A DNA stretch of 64,000 nt from Candidatus Poseidoniaceae archaeon (lineage in GTDB: Archaea; Thermoplasmatota; Poseidoniia; Poseidoniales; Poseidoniaceae). Below the pieces are notes generated by a model. It had not been told where the DNA came from, ran no database searches, and saw only the letters and a list, made by a program, of their open reading frames with translations. Of this stretch, positions 44,080 to 53,200 are shown piece after piece. A program made the position numbers and the translations under genes. Position 1 is the stretch's first letter. Each line of letters opens with the position of its first letter. The DNA lies in assembly GCA_028356125.1 (NCBI GenBank), contig JAOMTZ010000001.1, positions 1 through 64,000 on the forward strand, written 5' to 3'.

Positions 44080-46548
44080 ATGCCATCTCCTAGACTAAAC
44101 GACAAACGCTGGTCAATCGACCTAGAAAAGAGAATTCAAGAAGAACACTATGCTGATGAAGAAGTATATTCTAAGCGGTATGGGTTTAATCCAGATTCCG
44201 GTAAAGAGATATTTGTAATCGACACACCTCCCCCTTACCCAAGTGGAACTTGGCATATAGGTGCGGTTGCTCAATACAGCATGATTGACGTCATTGCCAG
44301 GTCTCAGAGATTACTAGGCAAGGAAGTTAAATTCCCATGGGGAGTTGACCGTAACGGGATAAATGTTGAATTCACAGTTGAAAAGAATACCAAGAGGAAG
44401 ATGAAGACATATGATCGTGCAGAATTCCTAAAGTTGTGTGAGGAAACTATTGAAGAGTTCACTCAATCCATGCGAAACACTGCTCGAAGAGTTGGGTTAT
44501 CAATGGATTTTGCCAACGAGTATCTAACAGATGCTCCAAATTATAGGATGGTTACTCAAACCATTTTTACAGAATTGTTCAAACGTGGAGCAATTGTAGA
44601 AGATTTACGACCTAATATTTACGACCCTGTAGAAGGAACCACAATCGCAGATGCTGAAGTTGAGCGTCTACAAAGAAGGACCAAACTTGTAGATGTCAAA
44701 TGGCGAACTGAAGATGGTGAAGAGCTGATTATTTCTACTACTCGACCAGAATTGATTTGTGCTTGCGGAATTGTTGTCGTTCACCCTGATGATGAAAGAT
44801 ACCAGCACTTGATTGGGAAGAAAGCAATGTTACCAATCCCTGTAGAAGGTAGAGAGATTAGTGTGGAAATCGCCACTCATCCGTCCGTGAAGAGTGAATT
44901 CGGTTCAGGCATACTGATGGTTTGTTCATTCGGTGACCAGAATGACGTTGCTGTATTCAGAGAACTGGGGCTAACGCCTTTCCAAGCAATTGATCTTGAT
45001 GGATGCATGACTGATATCGCTGGCCCATTTGCTAGTATGAAAGTGTCAGAAGCACGTAAAGCTGTTATCGAATACCTCGAATCTGAAGACAAGATCTATC
45101 AGATAGTTGAGAAAGAGCAAGAAGTTCCTGTTTCAGAGAGAGGTAAAAACCCTGTTGAAATTATTTTGCTAAAAGAATGGTATGTTAGGCAGACACACAT
45201 GCAAGATAGAATCAGTGAGTTATCAGATGAAATCGAATTCCACCCACCAAGAAACAAACAATTCCTCCTAGATTGGATGGAGAATATCTCAATCGATTGG
45301 CCAATAAGTAGGAGGCGCTGGTACCATACAGAGATTCCAATTTGGTATGCAGATAATGGTTCTAAAATTATCTGTGCACCTTCTGGAATGTATGTACAGC
45401 CATGGTGTCAATCACCTCCTGATAACAGCGAAGTATTAGACAGAGAAACTAGAGAAGTGTTAGGAACTTATTCTGAGTTGAAAAAAGATCTTAATGATAT
45501 TGTGGGAGAAGAAAAGGTGTTCGATACTTGGATGGATTCTAGCAATTCAAACCTATTCGTTTCAGGTTATCTAAATGACATGGACACATTCGAAAAAGCA
45601 TTCCCAACAGCGATTCGACCTCAAGGTAAAGAAATCGTTAGAACATGGCTTTATTACACCTTATTGAAGAGTGCTCTTCTATTGGACAAACCTGGATTCA
45701 AGCATGTATGGATTGACGGCTTAGGAATGGATCCGTGGGGCAGAAAGATGTCAAAATCCCTGGGTAATGGGATTGATGCAGACAGCGTTCTGGAATGTGG
45801 AGCAGGTGGCAGAACTGGGTCATGGAGAGTCAAAGGCCCGGATAAGAGTGTTCAACTAAAGGCGAATAAAATTGGTTCGGAATGTTTCCGACTATGGAAA
45901 GCATGTGACGCACAAGTCGGGGATGACTTCCAAATTAACCCTGAGGAAATTGAAGCTAAATATTTCGGTGTACTAACAAAATTATTCAATGTTGCAAGAT
46001 TTGCAAGCCAATTTGAAAACCCAGAACATCTAGATACCGTCCCTGCAGATTTGTCTGTTGAAGATAGATGGATTCTAGCAGAATTCGCTAGTACCATGGA
46101 AAAGGTGGAAAAGGGTTGGGCTGAACTTGACATTTACACTGCAACCCAAGCACTCAAGACCTTCGGAACGGGAGTATTACCAAGTCATTGGTTGGAAATG
46201 TCGAAGTCTAGATTGTATGATGACGACATTAATGCTGCATGGACCATACATCGAATTGTTAGAGATTTAATGGCTGCGTTATCTCCTGTATGTCCATTCT
46301 TCACTCACCACATTTCAAACACACTTTATGGAGAAAGCGCAGTAGATGTTAGAGAATTCCCAGTTCGAACTCCGAATGATGACGAACTTAGAGCACTAAC
46401 GAATGCAATAGAGGAGTTCAACGGTGCAACCTGGAGAACTAAGAAAGAATCTGGATTGTCACTCAATGCCCCTATTTCCGGCATTGAAATACCTGATGAA
46501 CTTAGTGAATTCAAATCAATATTGACTCAGATGCACAAGTTGGAATAA
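44080..46548 (+). CDS. valS: Valyl-tRNA synthetase
   Basis: 822 aa from ATG 44080 behind GGTGAG; the ORF start 19 codons earlier is GC-rich leader. Class I signatures: PPPYPSGTWHIGA (HIGH) and KMSKSLGNG (KMSKS). The CP1 editing domain includes ISTTRPELICACGIVVVHPDD. The anticodon-binding helical domain is C-terminal. DVKWRTEDGEEL and WCQSPPDN match the ValS rather than IleS pattern. It charges tRNA-Val. Somewhat shorter than bacterial ValS because it lacks the C-terminal coiled coil. Ends exactly at the stop of dinB on the other strand. Confidence 0.94.
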   Translation: MPSPRLNDKRWSIDLEKRIQEEHYADEEVYSKRYGFNPDSGKEIFVIDTPPPYPSGTWHIGAVAQYSMIDVIARSQRLLGKEVKFPWGVDRNGINVEFTVEKNTKRKMKTYDRAEFLKLCEETIEEFTQSMRNTARRVGLSMDFANEYLTDAPNYRMVTQTIFTELFKRGAIVEDLRPNIYDPVEGTTIADAEVERLQRRTKLVDVKWRTEDGEELIISTTRPELICACGIVVVHPDDERYQHLIGKKAMLPIPVEGREISVEIATHPSVKSEFGSGILMVCSFGDQNDVAVFRELGLTPFQAIDLDGCMTDIAGPFASMKVSEARKAVIEYLESEDKIYQIVEKEQEVPVSERGKNPVEIILLKEWYVRQTHMQDRISELSDEIEFHPPRNKQFLLDWMENISIDWPISRRRWYHTEIPIWYADNGSKIICAPSGMYVQPWCQSPPDNSEVLDRETREVLGTYSELKKDLNDIVGEEKVFDTWMDSSNSNLFVSGYLNDMDTFEKAFPTAIRPQGKEIVRTWLYYTLLKSALLLDKPGFKHVWIDGLGMDPWGRKMSKSLGNGIDADSVLECGAGGRTGSWRVKGPDKSVQLKANKIGSECFRLWKACDAQVGDDFQINPEEIEAKYFGVLTKLFNVARFASQFENPEHLDTVPADLSVEDRWILAEFASTMEKVEKGWAELDIYTATQALKTFGTGVLPSHWLEMSKSRLYDDDINAAWTIHRIVRDLMAALSPVCPFFTHHISNTLYGESAVDVREFPVRTPNDDELRALTNAIEEFNGATWRTKKESGLSLNAPISGIEIPDELSEFKSILTQMHKLE

Positions 46549-47649
46549 TCACTCATCAAAATCTAATGTAGATTGTCTCGACGAGGGCATTTCCAAATTC
46601 CCGAGCCTAAAGCCTACCAAGCGTATAGGTCTCTCAAGGTCTGCATTTTCTGCAAACAAGCCGTTTGCTAGGCGCATGAACACGGTTTCATCGTCCATTG
46701 CAACTGGTATAGAACGCCCATGCGTGTGGGTTTCAAAACCTTGGTACCGTATTTTGACTTCGCCCAATCTCCCAGCAACACCCATATCTTTGGCCCGGTG
46801 AATTACCTTGTTTACCAAGAGTGATAACTGTGCCAAAACTACTTCACAGTCCGTCTGGTCTACTTCGAAAGTATACTCTTTACCTACTGATTTACGACTT
46901 CGAAGTGGACTAACATCATCACTGGATTCTCCATCAATTACTCGCATCATCCATGATGCGAACCTTTCTGAAGTGAATCTTGAAAGTGCGATCTCTCCAT
47001 TTTCAGCAGCATCTGATACGGTTGTTATCCCCCATTCAGCAAGCCTTGTAGCTGTTTTAGGCCCAATTCCAGGAACTTCTCTAACTGAACGCCCATCAAA
47101 AAAAGATACAATCTCATCTGGCATTGTTCGATGAATACCTGCTGGTTTATTCTCTTCACTCCCCATCTTTGCTAGAATGCGTGTAGGTCCAATACCGAAT
47201 GAAGTTGATAGCCCTAAATCATCCATTATTTTTGATTGAATTTGATGTGTCAATGCTAGTGCAGTATCCCAATCGCCGTCACAATATTCTGTGACATCCA
47301 GATAAGCCTCATCGATACTAGCTTGCTCAAAACGGTCAGCAGACTCAGATAATATAGCCATGACTTTACGACTAGCACGTGAATACAAGCCTCTAGTGGA
47401 TTTGAGATAATGCCCATTACCATGTGGAGGACCCGGACATCTTCTCCAAGCCTCGCTGATGGCCATTGCAGACCTTACACCATATTTCCTTGCAGCATAA
47501 TTACAGGTTGAAACAATTCCTCTACCTTTACCTGATTTGGGGTCAGAACCAAGAATTAACGGAATTTCCGGGTCTAAATTATGATGCAGTGTTTCAACTG
47601 ATGCATAGAAAGCGTCGAGGTCACAGTGGATGATTATCCTAGACGCCAT
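46549..47649 (-). CDS. dinB: Y-family DNA polymerase IV with C-terminal PIP box
   Basis: 366 aa. Catalytic motifs IIIHCDLDAFYASVE near the start and ASIDEAYLDVTE; thumb HhH KTATRLAEWGI preceded by VPGIGPKT; little-finger domain in the C-terminal 110 residues. It ends MPSSRQSTLDFDE, a PCNA-interacting peptide (QxxLxxF-like), as in archaeal Dpo4/DinB. Translesion synthesis opposite damaged bases. Divergent from the small membrane protein gene, with a ~75-bp promoter region. Confidence 0.95.
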   Translation of the reverse strand: MASRIIIHCDLDAFYASVETLHHNLDPEIPLILGSDPKSGKGRGIVSTCNYAARKYGVRSAMAISEAWRRCPGPPHGNGHYLKSTRGLYSRASRKVMAILSESADRFEQASIDEAYLDVTEYCDGDWDTALALTHQIQSKIMDDLGLSTSFGIGPTRILAKMGSEENKPAGIHRTMPDEIVSFFDGRSVREVPGIGPKTATRLAEWGITTVSDAAENGEIALSRFTSERFASWMMRVIDGESSDDVSPLRSRKSVGKEYTFEVDQTDCEVVLAQLSLLVNKVIHRAKDMGVAGRLGEVKIRYQGFETHTHGRSIPVAMDDETVFMRLANGLFAENADLERPIRLVGFRLGNLEMPSSRQSTLDFDE

Positions 47650-47726
47650 GCTACAACTGCATAGTCGAAGGTTTTTGAATAACGCGAAACCAATGCTTTG
47701 ATGAATGAGTTCTTCATAAGGGTTTC

Positions 47727-48317
47727 ATGCCTCCAATCAAACCCATACTAACCGGAGTGGTAGGGTTACTGATTTTGGCGTCATTGATTGGATATTCCGG
47801 TGAGAATGTGATAGATAATGTTCCCAAACCAGATGCGGGACTGTGTGGTGTAACAAAAGAAGCATATTCAGACGTTCCGGGGTCTGGTGCACTACTCGAT
47901 ATTGACGTTGATGTCACATGGGATGATAACACAGTGTGGATTGGAATTATTGATGTCGAGACATATGATTCTCTTGACAAATTAGGTGGGAACAGTGATG
48001 GTGAATTAGTTTCTTGTGAGAGTAAGATAGAATTTATCGCCGGCGGGCCTGATTCTGGAGAGGATTCTATGTTTACCTGGGTTCCAAGTGGTGATGAGTT
48101 CCACATCATGATTGGCTCATTGGAAGAAGCCGAAGATGATGATGAAGATGACGACGATGACATCTGGCCACTTCCCGAAGAAGTGGAAGGGCTTTCATTC
48201 ATTGACGAGTTCAATGTGACTGTAAATTACGATGCATCGGGTGGCTGGGGGACAATTATGCTACTGTTTTTGATAGAAATTGGATTAGTATATTCCACTG
48301 CACTTAATAGACGCTGA
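47727..48317 (+). CDS. Uncharacterised two-TM protein with acidic loop
   Basis: 196 aa. Hydrophobic N-terminus (ILTGVVGLLILASLIGY), an extracytoplasmic beta-rich domain containing two Cys (GLCGVTKE; LVSCESKIE) that could pair, and a run of Asp/Glu (EDDDEDDDDD). A second TM helix is at the C-terminus (GTIMLLFLIEIGLVYS). Type seen in other archaeal envelope proteins; family not recognised. The large Ser-rich antisense ORF here is only the reverse of the Asp run. Stop abuts the serA-like stop (TGATCA). Confidence 0.7.
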   Translation: MPPIKPILTGVVGLLILASLIGYSGENVIDNVPKPDAGLCGVTKEAYSDVPGSGALLDIDVDVTWDDNTVWIGIIDVETYDSLDKLGGNSDGELVSCESKIEFIAGGPDSGEDSMFTWVPSGDEFHIMIGSLEEAEDDDEDDDDDIWPLPEEVEGLSFIDEFNVTVNYDASGGWGTIMLLFLIEIGLVYSTALNRR

Positions 48318-49295
48318 TCAGAGATATTTGCCATTGACCAAAGTGCTAGGTTGCTTACCGTTCAGACCAGCAATTACTGCATCTGCAATGTCAAAACCTA
48401 CTCTACGTTGGGCTTCCATTGTTGCAGCTCCAATATGTGGAGTACCGTGGAAATTATCATGTTTCACCAATAAGTTGTCAGCAGAGACTGGCTCGATTTC
48501 GAATACATCCAATGCAGCACTAGTAATAACTCCACTTTCAAGAGCATCAAGTAGTGCTAATTCATCTATAATTCCACCTCTAGCGCAATTCACAATATGA
48601 TTGCCGCATTGAATTCCACCTTGTTTCCCTGGCATCATTTTCATACGGCTTTCATTAACAAGGTGGTGAGTCTCTTCAGTCAAATTGCAATGTACAGAAA
48701 TGTGAGTACAGGTCTGGAAAAGAGTATCTACTTTCTTGTGCAAATAGGCACCTTGAGATTTGGCCACTTTAGGAGGAAGGTAAGGATCGTAAGTATGAAT
48801 CTCCATTCCCAGTGCTTGAGCAACTTTAGCAACGCCCTGGGCAATTCTACCAAAGCCGATTAATCCAAGACACTTACCAGAAAGCTCCGTACCTTTCATC
48901 TCCTTTTTCTCCCATTTCCCGCCACGAAGACCTCGGTCTGCTTTAGCGATATGTCGTAAAGAAGAGAGGAGGTGTCCAACTGTCAGTTCAACTACAGATT
49001 GTGTAGATGCATTCGGAGCATTGACCACCATAATACCCGCTTTACCTGCCGCCTCAAGGTCGATATTATCGACTCCAACACCGGCTCTACCGATAACACT
49101 TAAATTGCCACTTGCAGCGATTATTTCTGCTGATAATTTCGTGGCACTTCTGACAATAATAGCATCGAACTTATTGAGTGCACCAGAGAGTAGTTCTTCA
49201 TGTTCAATGAAACCAAGAACAACATCATGTCCCCCTTTTTCTAGTCGAAGGACTGCTTCAGGGGCCATGCCGTCGGTAACAGCAATTCGGGCCAT
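48318..49295 (-). CDS. serA: D-3-phosphoglycerate dehydrogenase-like 2-hydroxyacid dehydrogenase
   Basis: 325 aa, the short form without the C-terminal ASB and ACT domains. Seen: IGRAGVGVDNIDLEAA followed by GIMVVNAPNASTQSVVE (typical of SerA), NAD loop LGLIGFGRIAQGVAKVAQALG, catalytic NCARGGIIDE (Arg), Glu in FEIEPV, and His in TPHIGAAT. It would oxidise 3-phosphoglycerate in serine synthesis; the lack of an ACT domain means no serine feedback. GlyA in the same window is a natural partner. Another D-2-hydroxyacid substrate cannot be excluded. Confidence 0.85.
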   Translation of the reverse strand: MARIAVTDGMAPEAVLRLEKGGHDVVLGFIEHEELLSGALNKFDAIIVRSATKLSAEIIAASGNLSVIGRAGVGVDNIDLEAAGKAGIMVVNAPNASTQSVVELTVGHLLSSLRHIAKADRGLRGGKWEKKEMKGTELSGKCLGLIGFGRIAQGVAKVAQALGMEIHTYDPYLPPKVAKSQGAYLHKKVDTLFQTCTHISVHCNLTEETHHLVNESRMKMMPGKQGGIQCGNHIVNCARGGIIDELALLDALESGVITSAALDVFEIEPVSADNLLVKHDNFHGTPHIGAATMEAQRRVGFDIADAVIAGLNGKQPSTLVNGKYL

Positions 49296-49359
49296 TAATT
49301 GGTCTACAACCTAAGCCCCTCCATGAACATTCTTGAGGGAGAGGCCTTCTCGCAGCAAC

Positions 49360-50517
49360 ATGGCCTCATCATTTGACGTTGAGAACTTGTTGTGGGCCAT
49401 AGGTATTCTAGCACTTCCGTTGCTCCTTGCACTACCTGCAAAACTACTCTACCAAACTGTAATTCTAGGAGTTGGCCCTGCTGAAAGGACTTATCGTGGA
49501 ACAGTTCAGAAGATTCTTGATTCTGGTATGCAAGTTGAACAATTCAGAGGGGTTTTAGACGACGAAGCGCGTCGTTTAGGAATAAAGCCAGGTAGAGCAA
49601 AATTGAATGAAACCGACCTCCTATATCCGCTTTCATTAACTCATTTTTTACTAACTCCAATGATATTCATATTACCGATTATCGGAATCATATCACTACC
49701 CATAATCATTCTTGGCATCCCAGTATTGTACGCATTAGAAGTAATTCTAATTCGCCGAAGAGTTTTGATCAATATGATAAAGTTACTAGAGACGTGGTTT
49801 GGCAAACAGGTGATACACATTCCTGATGCAGGTTACGAGCACTGTAGTAATGATGCTAAAGTGCTGGATGCATCGAATATTGCTGTTCATTTCCATAAAG
49901 TTCCGAGAGTAGTTTTCTTAGGTCTATTTTCTTGGTTAATAATACACTGGACACTAAGGCTAGATTCAATAATTGTTGAGTTCGTACTTTCCGGACTGTT
50001 CTATATTCTATTACTTGGAATTGTAGGAATAATTGCAACTGCACTGGAATCAAACCTAGTCTTGGTAGACCCTGCCAGAGGTAGAATTATTCCGATTGCT
50101 GATTGGTTGGACTCAATGCTTACTCCAATTGTAGGGCTTGGTCTACTATTCTTATTGGGAAGAGATTTGATGTCAGAAGCAAGGGATGGTGGCAACACCG
50201 TTCTATTTTCTGCTACTGTATTGATGGTATTATACTGTGCAACAGCAGTCGGAATGACATTCCAATGGGGTTATACTTGGTGGCATGGTAAATCTGTTCG
50301 AAAACAATTTGAAGCACAAGCCATTGACAAACTAAACCCTCAGTCATATGATTTGACAAGGAACAGAGGACGTATACAATTGAATGTGCGTTGTACAATG
50401 GCAGAGAGGCTTTCAAGTGAGATAGCACCTGGAAAAAACTTGACTTTCAAAGACTTAGATAATTTACCATCTGCACGTGAAGGAGTTTTGAAAAACCCGC
50501 AGAACCCTCTTGATTAA
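49360..50517 (+). CDS. Uncharacterised polytopic membrane protein
   Basis: 385 aa from ATG 49360 (ORF-track TTG is 27 bp earlier, near GAGGGAGAGG). About seven hydrophobic helices in two groups, separated by a charged loop (KQVIHIPDAGYEHCSNDAKVL). A soluble ~80-residue C-terminal part with RGRIQLNVRCTMAERL. No recognisable transporter or enzyme motif. Convergent with the MBL hydrolase, stops back to back (TAATCA). Confidence 0.68.
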   Translation: MASSFDVENLLWAIGILALPLLLALPAKLLYQTVILGVGPAERTYRGTVQKILDSGMQVEQFRGVLDDEARRLGIKPGRAKLNETDLLYPLSLTHFLLTPMIFILPIIGIISLPIIILGIPVLYALEVILIRRRVLINMIKLLETWFGKQVIHIPDAGYEHCSNDAKVLDASNIAVHFHKVPRVVFLGLFSWLIIHWTLRLDSIIVEFVLSGLFYILLLGIVGIIATALESNLVLVDPARGRIIPIADWLDSMLTPIVGLGLLFLLGRDLMSEARDGGNTVLFSATVLMVLYCATAVGMTFQWGYTWWHGKSVRKQFEAQAIDKLNPQSYDLTRNRGRIQLNVRCTMAERLSSEIAPGKNLTFKDLDNLPSAREGVLKNPQNPLD

Positions 50518-51228
50518 TCACTCAATCCATGGGATATCATCTGGAATCTCTGCGAAAATATTAGCTGGCAATGCAGTCTTTATTTTGGAGACATAGCCAA
50601 GATTTGCAGATGTTGATTCTTGCCAATTGGAATATTCTTCGTAAGTTTCCATTTTCAGAACTAAATTATTTTCCCGGTTCCAGCCTAGGTTTTGCATTTC
50701 AGTTTCAGGGGGGTCATGTCCTGTACAAACAAGAACTTCCCCTGTGAACCTCTCTAGAACATCCAATGCTTGCCAATGCATGTGAGTTCTGCCACTGGGT
50801 AGATCGTCACGACCGACACCACCATCTCCAGTGAAAAGGAAATCTCCAGTGAAGATATATCCGTTACATTCGATAATCATCGAATCGCCAGTATGACCTG
50901 GAGCATGATGGAAGTGGAAATCAATGTCACTCATGGATATTGAGGTCTCCTCATCAACATAAATTGAAACGCCCATAGACGGGGTATCGTTCCACATAAC
51001 ATAGTCGCAACCTGTGATTTCAGCAAGTTTGAAACATCCAGTAATATGGTCTGCATGGGTATGAGTGGCCATAGCATACTGTAATTCCAAACCCTGCTCT
51101 TCTAGAAGTGATAAGTAGTCACTAAGATTGTCCCAAACTGGGTCAATTAGCGTCGCTTTATTGCTTTCATCGCACGCTACGAGGTAGGTCATAGCCCACA
51201 TTCCCTCATTCAATTGCTCAACTCGCAT
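50518..51228 (-). CDS. MBL-fold hydrolase, persulfide dioxygenase/glyoxalase II-like
   Basis: 236 aa from ATG 51228. Metal motif THTHADHITG, then HHAPGHTGDS, then GDFLFTGDGGVGRDDL, the arrangement found in ETHE1-like persulfide dioxygenases (one iron; GDxLFxxxxGRxD) and some glyoxalase II proteins. The late His in VCTGHD is the usual final ligand. Persulfide oxidation would link to sulfide detoxification and to glutathione or a substitute thiol, of interest given the GST at 2.4 kb. Exact substrate open. Confidence 0.8.
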   Translation of the reverse strand: MRVEQLNEGMWAMTYLVACDESNKATLIDPVWDNLSDYLSLLEEQGLELQYAMATHTHADHITGCFKLAEITGCDYVMWNDTPSMGVSIYVDEETSISMSDIDFHFHHAPGHTGDSMIIECNGYIFTGDFLFTGDGGVGRDDLPSGRTHMHWQALDVLERFTGEVLVCTGHDPPETEMQNLGWNRENNLVLKMETYEEYSNWQESTSANLGYVSKIKTALPANIFAEIPDDIPWIE

Positions 51229-51323
51229 GACATTGGCTGATGGCCCCATTACTTCAATGGTTCACAGGAAGTAATGAATGGGTTCAAGAACCTCTGGCTA
51301 CCAAAGAACGCCGAGGCATCATA

Positions 51324-52469
51324 ATGGAGTCGTTAACTTACGCTGTTTTTGCAACTGGAATGATTGTAGCATTCTTAATTGGAAAGAGCATGAATAAAGA
51401 TGATTCATCGCAAGTTCGAAGTGAATTAAGAGAGATGAACAAAGATACTCGAGACACCATACATACAACTGTTGTTACCGTAGTAAAAGAGTTAGGTGAA
51501 GAACAGCAAAAGCATCTTTCGATGGTAGGAGACAATATTGCTAGTCTACAAGTTTCAAATGAAAAGAAACTTGATGAAATGAGGGTAGTCGTTGATGAGA
51601 AATTACAAGAAACCCTCGATAAAAGAATCACTGAATCATTCAAGATGGTTGGAGAGAGACTTCAATCTGTACAAACAGGACTAGGTGAAATGAAGAGTTT
51701 AGCGACAGATGTTGGTGGTCTAAAGAAAGTCCTTGCTAATGTTTCTACCAGAGGAGCGATGGGCGAATTACAAGCAGAACAGGTGTTGGAAGACTTCCTA
51801 GATCACTCTCAATATTCGAAGAATGTACAAACTAATCCAAATTACAACGGTACTGTAGAATTTGCAATTAGATTACCAGGTAATGGGGAGAAGTCTATCT
51901 GGCTTCCAATTGATTGTAAATTCCCTAGAGAGGATTACGAAATTCTAATCGATGCACAGAATGAAGGCGACAAAGAGAAGATTGAGAAGTCAACCAAGTC
52001 ACTAGTGGCTAATATCAAAGGAAAGGCCAAAGATATTCGTAGCAAGTATATCTCACCCCCTGATACCACAGATTTTGCAATTATGTTCCTAGCTACTGAA
52101 GGACTTTATGCGGAAGTCGCAAGGCAACCAGGTCTAATTCAAGAACTGAGGCAGAAGCATAGAATTTCAGTATGTGGACCAACTAACTTGATGGCTTTCA
52201 TCGATAGTATGCGAATGGGTTTCAGAACATTAGCACTACAAGAAAAGGCTGTAGAAGTTTGGTCTGTTCTTGGTGATGTCAAAAACGAAATGGAAAAGTT
52301 TGGTGGTATCGTACAGAAGGCCCACAAACAAGCAGTGACCGTCGCAAACACTCTTGGAGGCGAAGGCGACGGAATGCAAAGAAGACTACGTGCCTTAGAG
52401 AGAGCACTCAAAGATGTTGAAACTCTTGATGCACCAAGCAGTAATGATGCCAAAATGCTGGAAGATTAA
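51324..52469 (+). CDS. rmuC: RmuC family protein (DNA recombination-associated)
   Basis: 381 aa from ATG 51324. N-terminal TM helix (YAVFATGMIVAFLIG), then a coiled coil of about 110 residues (EMRVVVDEKLQETLDKRITESFKMV). The conserved RmuC core with endonuclease-like fold follows: STRGAMGELQAEQVLEDFL, PIDCKFPREDYEIL, FAIMFLATEGLYAEV, CGPTNLMAFIDSMRMGFRTLALQEKA. In bacteria RmuC limits inversions at short inverted repeats. Followed 26 bp later by a Nudix gene. Confidence 0.93.
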   Translation: MESLTYAVFATGMIVAFLIGKSMNKDDSSQVRSELREMNKDTRDTIHTTVVTVVKELGEEQQKHLSMVGDNIASLQVSNEKKLDEMRVVVDEKLQETLDKRITESFKMVGERLQSVQTGLGEMKSLATDVGGLKKVLANVSTRGAMGELQAEQVLEDFLDHSQYSKNVQTNPNYNGTVEFAIRLPGNGEKSIWLPIDCKFPREDYEILIDAQNEGDKEKIEKSTKSLVANIKGKAKDIRSKYISPPDTTDFAIMFLATEGLYAEVARQPGLIQELRQKHRISVCGPTNLMAFIDSMRMGFRTLALQEKAVEVWSVLGDVKNEMEKFGGIVQKAHKQAVTVANTLGGEGDGMQRRLRALERALKDVETLDAPSSNDAKMLED

Positions 52470-52495
52470 ACAGTAAACGCACCTAGGGGTAAAAC

Positions 52496-53200
52496 ATGGA
52501 ACACCCTGATGCCGTCATGTATCTCGAGCATGATGGCAAAGTTATGTTGGTCAACTCTGAAGGAGACGGCCCTCAAGTTCCAGTGATTAACAGCACAGGT
52601 GATACCAAATATCGATTCCCAACTTCTAATGAAGTTAGAGCAATGGGTATTGAATGGGATGAAAAAAATAAATTCGACATCCTAGGAATAAGAGTCACTA
52701 AGGCTCACCCATTGGTTGAATGGCCAGAACATTGGGCATGGAAAGACGACTGCATTAGCGATGATGCTGTGCATCCAATAGCTCGTGAATCGATATACCG
52801 ATCCATTCATCGTCTTGTATCCAAAGTTATGATTTTAAATTCTGAAGGAAAGGTCCTGATGGGTAAGATTGAGCGCGGACATTTTGTTGGACATTGGACT
52901 TTACCTGGTGGATATATGGATCATGATGAGCATCCAGCCATCGGTTGCGTTAGGGAGACTGTTGAAGAGATGGGTATTGATATCGAATTGAGTGATGCTG
53001 AACCCATAGTTACTCAACGTATTTTCACTGATGAAGGCATTTCATTCGTATCATTCACGTACAAAGCCGAATGGTTAGGAGATAACTCTCAAATTAAATT
53101 AAAGGAAAATGAAATATCAGATTATGCTTGGCTTACTCCAAAAGAAGCCATTTCTATAGCAGTATCAGGGTTTGACGCTGCTGCTCTCAGGCACCTATGA
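52496..53200 (+). CDS. Nudix hydrolase
   Basis: 234 aa. A perfect Nudix box at residues 139-161 (GYMDHDE...RETVEEMGI, i.e. GX5EX7REUXEEXGU), coordinating Mg2+ for pyrophosphate hydrolysis of a nucleoside diphosphate-X substrate. About 105 residues precede the Nudix domain and include a Trp-rich stretch (VEWPEHWAWKDD) I do not recognise. The TAGGGGT upstream serves as RBS. Overlaps alaS convergently by 14 bp. Confidence 0.9.
   Translation: MEHPDAVMYLEHDGKVMLVNSEGDGPQVPVINSTGDTKYRFPTSNEVRAMGIEWDEKNKFDILGIRVTKAHPLVEWPEHWAWKDDCISDDAVHPIARESIYRSIHRLVSKVMILNSEGKVLMGKIERGHFVGHWTLPGGYMDHDEHPAIGCVRETVEEMGIDIELSDAEPIVTQRIFTDEGISFVSFTYKAEWLGDNSQIKLKENEISDYAWLTPKEAISIAVSGFDAAALRHL

Noticed and set aside
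47714-48214. 166-aa Ser-rich minus-strand ORF
   Set aside because: It is the reverse of the Asp/Glu-rich coding run in the two-TM protein; the poly-Ser composition is the tell-tale of an antisense frame.
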